From Leptofilum sp965223285 (GTDB taxonomy: Bacteria > Chloroflexota > Anaerolineae > Promineifilales > Promineifilaceae), in assembly GCF_965223285.1 (NCBI RefSeq), contig NZ_OZ244997.1, positions 3,596,001 through 3,660,000 on the forward strand: 64,000 bases of DNA. The letters run 5' to 3'. The notes under the pieces are model-generated. The model did no database searches and was not told the origin of the DNA. It worked only from the letters and a program-made list of their open reading frames with translations. Below are positions 53,361 to 61,602 of this stretch, in pieces (positions within the stretch are counted from its first letter, which is position 1; the number at the start of each line of letters is the position of its first letter). The position numbers and the translations under genes were made by a program.

Positions 53361-53401
53361 GCAATTAGATTATCTAGTGAATAATTTCTTGAGGTGTCAT
53401 T

Positions 53402-53650
53402 GTGATATCGCGTGAAACAGTCAAAAAACAGATCGACCTATTAAGCGAAAATCAGCTATCAAAAATTGCTGACTATATCTCCTCACTCAAAACTCAAACC
53501 AAGAATATGCTAAAGACCGCCCCTTTTTGGCAAAACGCAACGCCCAAAGAGCGCGCCGAAGATTTTCTAGAGTGGGTTTCTGGCTTAAATAAAACAGGGC
53601 AAACCTTACCAGATGAAGCCTTTGATCGCGGCACCATTTACGAATCGTGA
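53402..53650 (+). CDS. Antitoxin of a PIN-toxin pair (DUF2281-like)
   Basis: The protein has 82 residues. A GTG at 53402 is taken as start (MISRETVKKQIDLLSENQLS), with GAGG just before. The beginning is that of small antitoxins with a helix that reads the operator; the C-terminal half is acidic and probably wraps the toxin (TPKERAEDFLEWVSGLNKTG). It is followed by a PIN protein with 4-base overlap (GTGA), the usual order. Confidence 0.78.
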   Translation: MISRETVKKQIDLLSENQLSKIADYISSLKTQTKNMLKTAPFWQNATPKERAEDFLEWVSGLNKTGQTLPDEAFDRGTIYES

Positions 53651-54104
53651 CCACTTACTTACTAGACACCAACATCATTCTGCGGTTTAGCAACCCATCA
53701 GATGCCCAGCATGAGTTGGTTACGAATGCGGTGCGGTCGCTGCAATTTTAGCAACGGGGGATGACTGCATTTTAGTTCCACAAGTTTTGATCGAAATGTG
53801 GGTCGTGGCTACGCGCCCTACAGATGTGAACGGATTGGGTTGGTCTACAACCTACACGCGAAACGTTATTGAACAGTTGCTGCAGCGTTTTCCGCTGGCC
53901 GAGGAAGTGCCTCAACTATTTCCAACATGGCTAGAAATCGTTGCCACACAGAAAATTTCAGGCAAGCGCACCCACGACGCTCGAATCGTAGCCATGATGA
54001 AAGTTGCCTCCATCAATCACATTCTCACCTTGAACCCAGGTGATTTTGCCAGCATTCCAGAAATCACGGTTGTCCATCCTCGGCAAATAGTTGAAGCAGC
54101 GTAG
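53647..54104 (+). pseudogene. PIN-domain toxin, frameshifted
   Basis: The frame starts at GTG 53647 with TTYLLDTNIILRFSNPSD, whose LDTNI carries the first PIN acidic residue. It stops after about 34 codons at 53749. The rest continues in another frame from about 53738 (VAAILATGDDCILVPQVLIE) to 54104, with RTHDARIVAMMKV and LTLNPGDFA giving the other acidic sites. One indel near 53730-53750 separates the parts. It is a broken RNase toxin next to its antitoxin, unless it is a sequencing error. Confidence 0.82.
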
Positions 54105-54207
54105 CCCCCAAGCCCTTGCCGATATGGAAACCTACCTCACCCAGGCCGATCCCTCCGACGAAAACTGGCCCGACGCCAACCTCCTCCGCGAGTTTGACCG
54201 GGAGTAG
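54105..54207 (+). pseudogene. Duplicate fragment of the TPR gene 3' end
   Basis: These 103 bases match 53065-53173 at the end of the TPR gene (CCCCAAGCCC..., DENWPDAN) with several substitutions and a 6-base deletion, and end in an equivalent stop. The toxin-antitoxin module therefore lies between two copies of the same 3' end, as after a module insertion by duplication. The following 54208-54418 shows no gene. Confidence 0.8.
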
Positions 54208-54420
54208 CTACCTTGAGCAAATCGTTTCGTCATTCGTTCAGTGTGAGTGTGACTGATATGCTCTTATAAGTCCTTGTAATATACAATGAACCATTTTATA
54301 CTGGATAAGCTCGTGTTTTTCGTTAAATCAGGGTGTTACCTAACAAGAACGACATAAGTTTTTTCCAGCATCGAATGCAAAATAATTAGCTGAGAATAAT
54401 TAACTTCGGAAATGTTACTA

Positions 54421-55658
54421 CCTTAGTGCTCTGTAAAGCAAATTTGTTAGTAAACATAGTTATCGAATAAACTTGTGGAATGGCAAAACATATAAAACTT
54501 CCACAAAATGAAAAAACTGAACTTGAACAATTGATAAAGTCGGGTGAACACAAAGCAAGGGTGATCAGTCGGGCAAGGGTGTTGCTTCTACTCAACCGCA
54601 GCGAAGGGGAGAAGAGAACCTTGGCTCAAGTCGCAGAAGCAACCATGCTATCCAATGTTACTGTCAGCCAAATCAAACGACGTTACTTTGAAAGTGGTGT
54701 GGACAGAGCGTTGTACGACCAACCACGATCAGGGCGGCCGGTGACAAAAATGACTGGAGATGTAGAAGCACAACTGATTGCCTTGACATGCAGCGAACCA
54801 CCAGAGGGGTATGACCGGTGGACACTGAGATTATTGGCTGATGGGCTGGTAAAACTAGAGGTGGTTGATGAGATTAGTCACACCGCCATAGGAAATAAGC
54901 TAAAAAAAATGAACTCAAGCCTTGGCAAGTAAAATCGTGGTGTCTGCCCAAACCTGGGGCACGCTTTGTCGCCAAAATGGAAGATGTCCTCTCCGTTTAT
55001 GAACGACCCTACGACCCGAAACGGCCGATGGTTTGCCTGGATGAAATTCAAAAAGCGTTGCGGTCAACACCAAGAGGTGAAATTCCGCTGCAACCAGGAC
55101 AACCCGTTCGAGAAGACTATGAGTACCAACGACATGGGAAGTGTTCCCTTTTTCTGGCCGTCGAACCATTAGCCGGATTTCGCAAAACATGGATTTATCC
55201 ACAACGCCGCAAGATTGAATTTGCACAGGTGTTGAAATCATTAGTCGACGAGGTTTATCCTGATGCAGAGACGATTGTCTTGGTTGTGGATAACTTGAAC
55301 ATTCACCATATCGCTTCTTTATATGAACGGTATGAACCAGCAGAAGCACGCCGGATTGCGGACAAACTTGAATGGCATTACACACCAGAGCATGGCAGTT
55401 GGCTCAATATTGCTGAATGTGAATTATCTGTTTTACGTCGTCAGGCATTGAAGCGACGGAAGGTGGATATTGACGAAGTTCGCAACCAAGTAGCAGCTTG
55501 GGAAACACAACGCAATAAACGCCAAGTGGGTGTTGATTGGCAATTTACTTGCACTGATGCTCGCATTAAACTGAAGCGACTTTATCCAATTGTTAACGTT
55601 CAGTAATTTGTTAACGCCTTATATTTCTAAATATACTTTGTTTACAAAGCACTTAGTG
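54421..55658 (+). mobile_element. IS630-family insertion sequence
   Basis: Flanked by TA at 54419-54420 and 55659-55660, the target dinucleotide of IS630. The ends CCTTAGTGCTCTGTAAA (left) and CACTAAGTGCTTTGTAAA (right, complement) are imperfect inverted repeats. About 1.24 kb, with a two-frame transposase. It borders the AT-rich methyltransferase island. Confidence 0.82.
54480..55606 (+). CDS. IS630-family transposase (-1 frameshift)
   Basis: The first frame (54480-54932, 150 codons) encodes the helix-turn-helix part (RTLAQVAEATMLSNVTVSQI, then DQPRSGRPVTKM). The second frame (to 55606) has the DDE domain: MVCLDEIQKAL (first Asp), VLVVDNLNIHH (second Asp) and PEHGSWLNIAECEL (Glu). The frames meet at a run of eight A (54902-54909). 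A -1 slip gives NELKPWQVKSWC and a full-length product of about 375 residues. IS630 members often use such frameshifting, so the element may be active. Confidence 0.85.
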
Positions 55659-55668
55659 TAATTGCTTA

Positions 55669-55697
55669 TTACTTCCACTAAAATGTGGCGATACAAT
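55669..55697 (+). promoter_or_regulatory. Candidate promoter of the methyltransferase operon
   Basis: TTACTT (55669-55674), 17 bases, then TACAAT (55692-55697), 22 bases ahead of the methyltransferase ATG and directly outside the IS630 right end. Confidence 0.4.
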
Positions 55698-55718
55698 AAC
55701 AAGTAAATATTTTTAGAA

Positions 55719-56987
55719 ATGAATAAAAACATTCAGGAATCACCACAAAAAAAACTAACATTCTCTGATGTATTTGCGGGTTGCGGTGGATTGTCCTTGG
55801 GATTAATCAATGCCGGATGGCAAGGTGTATTTGCTGTAGAAAAACACCCTTTTGCATTTGAAACACTAAATGCAAATTTAATTTCATCAGAAAATGATTT
55901 TTTTGATTGGCCTGAATGGTTTGATCCTAAGCCAATAGATGTATCTGCCTTTGTTACTCAGTTTGAAGAAAAATTAAGGGGCCTAAAAGGCAAGCTTACC
56001 CTTCTAGCTGGAGGGCCACCATGCCAAGGGTTCTCATTAGCTGGTGAGCGAACACAAACTGACCCTCGTAATTTGCTTATTGAAGAATATATAAAAATTG
56101 TTGGTTTTTTAGAGCCGAGAATCCTATTAATCGAAAATGTTCAGGGGTTCACGCTAGCATTCAAGAAAAATGGGGATGAAAAACATAAACGTGTCCCATA
56201 TTCAGATATTGTAATCGAACAGCTAGAACAAATAGGTTATCAAACTTTTTCAAAAATAGTAGCTTTTAGTGATTATGGTGTGCCACAGATTAGAAAACGC
56301 TTCATTCTTGTTGCTGTAAAAAATGATGATCCTGTACTAACAAAACTAAATGGAAAAACTCCATTCGAAATTTTAGAAGCAAATAGAGAGAAATTCTTAT
56401 TATCAAAAGGACTAGCTACTAGCTTGCCTGTATCTGTAAAAGATGCCATTGGTGACTTAGAAGTACAAGCCAAAAAATTAGTTGAAAGTGATGATTCACC
56501 TGTAAAAGGATTCAAGCAAATCGAATATAATTCTGATAGTTTTAGCTCCCCTTTTATCCAATTAATGCGTAAAGGTTTTGGTGCTTCTCCCAATAGCATT
56601 CGCCTACCGAGGCACAAACAAAAGACGATTGAGCAGTTTCAAAGTATTATGGATTCCTGCACTTTAGGAAAAACAATAAGCAAGGAAGACCGAGAACGTT
56701 TAGGCATTAATAAACGTGCAATTACGCCGCTTAATGAAAATTTACCCTCAGCAACAGTAACTACTCTCCCTGATGATATTTTACATTATTCAGAACCTAG
56801 AATTCTAACAGTACGAGAAAATGCCAGGTTGCAAACATTTCCCGATTGGTTTGAGTTTAGAGGGAACTACACGACTGGGGGAACCAACCGAAAGAGTGAC
56901 TGCCCCCGTTATACACAAGTTGGCAATGCTGTGCCCCCATTATTTGCTGAGGCAATTGGGCAAATATTGAGGGAGTTAGCCTCCTAA
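55719..56987 (+). CDS. DNA (cytosine-5) methyltransferase
   Basis: The protein has 422 residues with the C5-methylase motifs in order: I FSDVFAGCGGLSLGLINAGW, IV GGPPCQGFSLAGER with the catalytic Cys, VI ILLIENVQGF, VIII near SDYGVPQIRKRFILVAV, and X near RYTQVGNAVPPLFAEAIG. It transfers methyl groups from S-adenosylmethionine to cytosine in DNA; the recognition site is unknown. No restriction endonuclease follows; instead a GHKL protein and a receiver-HEPN protein follow at 13 bases and a 4-base overlap. AT-rich codon use, unlike the surrounding genes, suggests transfer. Confidence 0.95.
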   Translation: MNKNIQESPQKKLTFSDVFAGCGGLSLGLINAGWQGVFAVEKHPFAFETLNANLISSENDFFDWPEWFDPKPIDVSAFVTQFEEKLRGLKGKLTLLAGGPPCQGFSLAGERTQTDPRNLLIEEYIKIVGFLEPRILLIENVQGFTLAFKKNGDEKHKRVPYSDIVIEQLEQIGYQTFSKIVAFSDYGVPQIRKRFILVAVKNDDPVLTKLNGKTPFEILEANREKFLLSKGLATSLPVSVKDAIGDLEVQAKKLVESDDSPVKGFKQIEYNSDSFSSPFIQLMRKGFGASPNSIRLPRHKQKTIEQFQSIMDSCTLGKTISKEDRERLGINKRAITPLNENLPSATVTTLPDDILHYSEPRILTVRENARLQTFPDWFEFRGNYTTGGTNRKSDCPRYTQVGNAVPPLFAEAIGQILRELAS

Positions 56988-57000
56988 AAAGAGGTAATTC

Positions 57001-59385
57001 ATGAACAAAAAAACTCTTCATTTCAAAACAAATACACTTCTAAAAAACCTCATCGGGAAAGACTTAATCAATGACGATAATATAGCCATTGTTGAGCTTG
57101 TAAAAAACAGTTATGACGCAAATTCAGACAATGTCTTGGTAAGATTCACTCATTTTTCGTCAAAAGGAAAATCGACCGAATTATCCGAAATACTTATTGT
57201 GGATGAGGGATCTGGAATGAATCTATCGGATATTGAAGATAAGTGGCTTAACATTGCTTACTCTGAAAAAATACTAGAGGATAAAAAAGAAGGAGCCTAT
57301 TTAGCTGGAAATAAAGGGATTGGCAGATTTTCCTGCGATAGATTAGGGGAACAACTTGATCTCCTGACACGACAAGAAGGCGAAGATTTGCTCCATCTAC
57401 AAATTCAATGGCCTGAATTTGAAGTTGAAGGGAAAAAAGATTTAACAATTCAGGAAATTGATTTAACGGTTCGTGCAATTGAGAATGCTGAAGCCGTTAA
57501 AATAGCGGGTGTTCAACAATTTCCTGACCATGGGACTGTTTTAGTAATTTCGAGACTTAGAAGTGTATGGGATCGTGATCGGCTTAAAGAATTAAAAACT
57601 TCTTTGGAGAAATTTCTAAACCCAAATCAACTTTTCTTACGAAATAAATTTAAGATCAATCTTTCAGTTCCAGATCTTGAAACAGCTGATAAAAACAAAA
57701 GCTATCCTGAGCGCATTAATGTAGAAATTCAAAACCAGATTTTTGACAAGTTAAAATTCAATTCTACATATATTGATGCCAAAATCTCTGACGACAATGA
57801 TACTGTGTCAACAACCCTGTATCATGAAGGTGAAAAGGTTTTTGACCTTGTAGAACATAATGAGGGATATAAACTACTCCCAGGTGCCCACATCGTCATT
57901 TATTACCTTAATCCATACAAAAAAGCCTATTTCAAACGCCAAACTGGGGTTCGTTCAGTTGATTTTGGTTCTATTTTCCTGTTTTTAAACGGATTTCGTA
58001 TTGCGCCTTATGGTGATAGAGGTGACGATTGGCTAGGGTTAGACGTTCGAAAGACTCAAGGTACTACAAGATACCTAAGTAGTCGAGATGTTGTTGGGCG
58101 AATAGAAATAAGTGGGAGCGAAGCAGAATTTAAACCCATCTCAAGTCGTGAAGGGCTTAAAAAAACTGCATCTTTTAACCAACTACGTGAGGAGCTTTTC
58201 TTCGATGTATTGCGAAAGTTAGAAAAATTTGTTGTTGAAGGCTTAAATTGGGACAGTATTCCAGATTCATTGCGTCAAGTGGTACGTAAAAACGAAGGAC
58301 TTGATTGGGATAATACGCAGGAGCATTACGTAGAGTCTTGGGAGCGCAAACAACAGCGAATAGCTTTGTCCATTATGACGCTGATTGGTTCAGTGCCAGA
58401 TCGCATCATTAGATTTTGGTTTAATCCGTCCCTGTTAGAAGGAGTATACGAAAGTCGTCAAGAAGAAGTGAAGAAATTGTTAGATGATGTTGAAGGTTTT
58501 GAACCCAATAAAATCGACTCCAGTTTAACTAGAAACCTCTCAAAAATCAGGAGGATAATTACTGAAAAAGAAGAGGAAGTGAAAACTGCGAAAGCAGATG
58601 CCGCAGATTTGCGGGTAGAAGTTGCAAAACAGCGGGCAAAAGTCGCAAAACAAGATAAGAAAATTTCGAAGTTGGAAGCTGAAACAGAAACTTATCGCGC
58701 TCAAACATTCTTTTATGAACAAATCTCATCGCTGAACGTTAAGCAATTGTTATCGTATCATCATCAAATTAACCTTGACTCGCATAAGGTTGATAATTAT
58801 TTAGCCAAAGCTGTTAAGCTTCTTCGCGACACTCCCAATACGAGAAAAATTTTAGATAATTTACAGAAAGCATCTTTGATAAATAAACGAATAGCTGCTG
58901 TGGCTCAGTACGCTACTAAAGCAGATTTTCGTTCGGGCATAAAGAAAGAGCTTACAGATATTCCTGCTTACATTGAACAGTATTTATTAAGAGTAGCCAC
59001 GGATTTCAATGCTACGGGTCTGAAACTTGAGGTCGTTAACACCGTTCAAGAGTTATTTGAGATAAAAGTCAGCAGAGTTGAGATATCCATTTTAATAGAC
59101 AATATTATAAGCAATGCTCATAAAGCTCGATCAACTAGGCTAACTGTAACAATTTCTAAATTGTCAATGAACAGATTGCAAATTTCTTTCATTGATGATG
59201 GAAATGGGTTGTCAGATGAACTACCAAATGCTGACTCAATGTTTGAACTAGGTGTTACCACAACGTCTGGTTCAGGATTGGGTCTTTATCACGTCAAAAA
59301 TATTATTGAAAAGATCGATGGAAAAATTACAGCCATACCACTTGAGCCTAAAGGGATGGAATTTAGAATAGAGGTTACAAAATGA
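57001..59385 (+). CDS. Dual GHKL-ATPase protein: MORC-like N-terminus, histidine-kinase-like C-terminus
   Basis: The protein has 794 residues. The N-terminal GHKL domain has the N box VELVKNSYDAN (N36), G1 VDEGSGM (D68) and G2 GNKGIGRFS (103-111), like MORC/Hsp90-type ATPases. A transducer-like region extends to about 440. A coiled coil (about 520-570, EVAKQRAKVAKQDKKISKLE) leads to a dimerisation helix with YHHQINLDSHK (H587/H588), a candidate phospho-acceptor. A second GHKL domain has N box DNIISNAHKAR (about 704), G1 DDGNGL (about 731) and G2 GSGLGLYHVKNI (about 760). It is therefore likely a DNA- or damage-sensing ATPase that can phosphorylate the partner receiver protein. No membrane segments. 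Confidence 0.82.
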   Translation: MNKKTLHFKTNTLLKNLIGKDLINDDNIAIVELVKNSYDANSDNVLVRFTHFSSKGKSTELSEILIVDEGSGMNLSDIEDKWLNIAYSEKILEDKKEGAYLAGNKGIGRFSCDRLGEQLDLLTRQEGEDLLHLQIQWPEFEVEGKKDLTIQEIDLTVRAIENAEAVKIAGVQQFPDHGTVLVISRLRSVWDRDRLKELKTSLEKFLNPNQLFLRNKFKINLSVPDLETADKNKSYPERINVEIQNQIFDKLKFNSTYIDAKISDDNDTVSTTLYHEGEKVFDLVEHNEGYKLLPGAHIVIYYLNPYKKAYFKRQTGVRSVDFGSIFLFLNGFRIAPYGDRGDDWLGLDVRKTQGTTRYLSSRDVVGRIEISGSEAEFKPISSREGLKKTASFNQLREELFFDVLRKLEKFVVEGLNWDSIPDSLRQVVRKNEGLDWDNTQEHYVESWERKQQRIALSIMTLIGSVPDRIIRFWFNPSLLEGVYESRQEEVKKLLDDVEGFEPNKIDSSLTRNLSKIRRIITEKEEEVKTAKADAADLRVEVAKQRAKVAKQDKKISKLEAETETYRAQTFFYEQISSLNVKQLLSYHHQINLDSHKVDNYLAKAVKLLRDTPNTRKILDNLQKASLINKRIAAVAQYATKADFRSGIKKELTDIPAYIEQYLLRVATDFNATGLKLEVVNTVQELFEIKVSRVEISILIDNIISNAHKARSTRLTVTISKLSMNRLQISFIDDGNGLSDELPNADSMFELGVTTTSGSGLGLYHVKNIIEKIDGKITAIPLEPKGMEFRIEVTK

Positions 59386-60284
59386 GGCTTGTTTTTTCAG
59401 TACTTTGGTTCGATGATGATGAGGAATATTTTGACTCTTTAGATCTTGAACCTTTAGAAAGAGAAATATCATCTTGGGGGTTCTGGCCAAAAATTGAAAA
59501 AGTTACAACTCCTGAAGATTTTAGCAACCGCTCACCTTTTACATCATATGACTTAATTGTCGTAGACCGTAATTTAGAGGGCTATAAAGATGGTCAGGAA
59601 TTCATTGCAAATATTAGAGGAAACGCAATTTATACTGAAATAATTTTCTATACCGCTGGCAATACGAGCGATTTATGGGAAGCAATTCGGACAAAAGAAC
59701 TCGAAGGGATATTTGTTTCATCCAGAATAAATGTTTTGTCCAAAATTGAAGCGGTAGGCCTCCAGTCTGTTCGCAAAATTCTTGATCTTGAGAATGTGCG
59801 GGGTATTGTAATGGCCGAAGTTGGTGAGTTGGATCTTTTACTAGATGAGATAATCATGCTTGGAACAGAAAGTTTATCTGAGGAAGAACGCTCATCAATA
59901 TTCCAAAGATTTCACGAGAATGCAGTTAGGCAAAGCGAAGGTTATGCTAAAGCTTTAAATGCTTTTATCGAGGAGCCAAATACAGGGGGGATGTTAGCCC
60001 TTTGTGATAGTGACAAACGTTGGCAAAATTTCAATCGCTTACGGAAAATTCATAAAAAACTAAAGAAAAAGAAGCAATCAGGAAATTATGTTCAAGAGGT
60101 ATTGCGTCCTCGGAATTTCCTAGCTCATGGTAAACCTGAACCTCATGAAAATGGAGGGTATCTATTCCGTTATAAGGGCAAAGAATACTATTTTGACGAT
60201 AAAGTTAGCCAAGGGCTTAGGCAAACCATTTTAAAGTATAAGACCACTTTTTCAATCCTTATTGATCAAATCAAAGAGACGTAG
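59382..60284 (+). CDS. Receiver-domain protein with C-terminal HEPN-like RNase domain
   Basis: The protein has 300 residues. The N-terminal receiver-like domain has an acidic cluster (FDDDEEYF, D11-D13), the phospho-acceptor D62 in DLIVVDRNL and a Thr at about 91 in FYTAGNT, though the usual lysine is not clear. The C-terminal half is helical and ends in LRPRNFLAHGK, an R-x4-H motif (R244 to H249) typical of HEPN RNases. It is the expected output of the adjacent kinase: phosphorylation would switch on an RNase. Start overlaps the kinase stop by 4 bases (ATGA), so the two are co-translated. The HEPN assignment rests on the motif and helical context. Confidence 0.72.
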   Translation: MRLVFSVLWFDDDEEYFDSLDLEPLEREISSWGFWPKIEKVTTPEDFSNRSPFTSYDLIVVDRNLEGYKDGQEFIANIRGNAIYTEIIFYTAGNTSDLWEAIRTKELEGIFVSSRINVLSKIEAVGLQSVRKILDLENVRGIVMAEVGELDLLLDEIIMLGTESLSEEERSSIFQRFHENAVRQSEGYAKALNAFIEEPNTGGMLALCDSDKRWQNFNRLRKIHKKLKKKKQSGNYVQEVLRPRNFLAHGKPEPHENGGYLFRYKGKEYYFDDKVSQGLRQTILKYKTTFSILIDQIKET

Positions 60285-60338
60285 TTATCTAATCCAAAAT
60301 TTAGTAATCATCAAATAGATACCATGGTCAAGTGGGGT

Positions 60339-61601
60339 CTATTGGCTTTCTACTACTGCAAACTCATCCCAGATTTCTTCTAAATCGGAAAAGGTGGCAA
60401 TAGGGGCGACGGCTTCCATGAAGGCGCGGGGGGTGTGGGTGTTGGCGTGGATGTCGCGGAGCATGGGGCCGGTGGGGTCGCTGCCGGTTGCGCCGGGAAC
60501 GGCCGCATACGCGCCATAAAACGCAAAGTAAGCCTGGTTCAGTTTGCGAATCCCAAACCCATTTTGTAGAAAAACCAGCCGTTGTGCCTCCATATACGCC
60601 TCTGCCCCTTCGATGTCACATGCGGCCATTAACTCCTCGGCGCGGATGCGGGTGGTGGCCAGTTCGGCACCGAAATCGAAGGCGGGCGGGTCGGCGGGTG
60701 CAGCTTCTGGTGCTTCTGGCGGCGGGGGTGGCGGCACAAATTCGGGATAATATTGCTCAATGACGCGGCTGCCAATTTCCTGGTCAAAGATGGAGGCAAT
60801 TGTTTCGTTGATGATGCGCACCTGGGGGTCGCCATAGTTTAGCCCCACGGGGAAGAAGGTCATCCAATGGTGGGCCCATTCGTGGGCGGTCACTTCCATA
60901 AACCAGTTGAGATTGCTGGTTTCCATGATCATGGCAGGGTAGGTGCCCAGGCCACCCAGCGGCACCACCAGGGCAGAGAGGTTGAGCTGTTCGAAGACGG
61001 CCGTTTCCAACGCATCCTTCTCCGCCGTAGACAAACCGGGAATCAGCGACACGCCATAAATTCGCTCGATCCGGTCACGCGGGGAGACGATGAGCAACGA
61101 CGGCAGCGGGGTCATCTGCATCATGACGGGCGGCCATGCCTGCCCCAGCACGCCAAACCCCTCCTCAACCAAAATATGCCCCACCTGGTCTTGCACAATC
61201 GCCTCGGCGACGGGTTGGAGGGCGGCGAGTTCGTCTCGTTTTTGGGTGAACTGTGCTTGGAGAACGGCCGTTGCCGCCACCGGATTAGCCACATTCGGGT
61301 CCGTATAAATCTGGCTGATTTGGCCATCAAGCTGCTGCACTTCTTGAACGAGTGCCATAAAATCGAGAACTGTCTGTTTACGGCTGGCTTCATCCAAAAA
61401 GGCATCATTGTTAGCCAAAACGCCCTCCGCCTTGGCGGCAAAGGCATTTAGCTCCCAGCTCACAAAATCAAACTGGCGCAGCCCGACGAGCTGCAAAATT
61501 TGTGTGTATTCGTCGCCAAACGGGGGCCACTCACGCGCCAAAAAGAACAGACAAATGATTGTCAGTAGCAGGAGTTTGAGCCAGAGAAAAAGGCGACGCA
61601 T
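60339..61601 (-). CDS. Membrane-anchored HExxH protein
   Basis: I start at the ATG at 61601, one base after the dgt stop (TAAGATG), giving 420 residues. A hydrophobic N-terminus (LFLWLKLLLLTIICLFFLA) is a signal anchor. About residue 250 has MEVTAHEWAHHWMTFFP, an HExxH zinc-binding motif followed by further acidic residues. A Pro/Ala-rich segment (FVPPPPPPEAPEAAPADPP) lies in the C-terminal half. It may be an extracytoplasmic zinc metallopeptidase; the family is not recognised. Coupled to dgt by position only. Confidence 0.68.
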   Translation of the reverse strand: MRRLFLWLKLLLLTIICLFFLAREWPPFGDEYTQILQLVGLRQFDFVSWELNAFAAKAEGVLANNDAFLDEASRKQTVLDFMALVQEVQQLDGQISQIYTDPNVANPVAATAVLQAQFTQKRDELAALQPVAEAIVQDQVGHILVEEGFGVLGQAWPPVMMQMTPLPSLLIVSPRDRIERIYGVSLIPGLSTAEKDALETAVFEQLNLSALVVPLGGLGTYPAMIMETSNLNWFMEVTAHEWAHHWMTFFPVGLNYGDPQVRIINETIASIFDQEIGSRVIEQYYPEFVPPPPPPEAPEAAPADPPAFDFGAELATTRIRAEELMAACDIEGAEAYMEAQRLVFLQNGFGIRKLNQAYFAFYGAYAAVPGATGSDPTGPMLRDIHANTHTPRAFMEAVAPIATFSDLEEIWDEFAVVESQ

Positions 61602-61602
61602 C

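Noticed and set aside
53647..54104. Programmed frameshift in the PIN toxin
   Set aside because: The overlap region has no slippery run of A or T like those in the two transposases, so a mutation or sequence error is more likely.
55719..60284. Classical type II restriction-modification system
   Set aside because: No restriction endonuclease or very-short-patch repair gene is present; the partner genes are a GHKL kinase-like protein and a receiver-HEPN protein.
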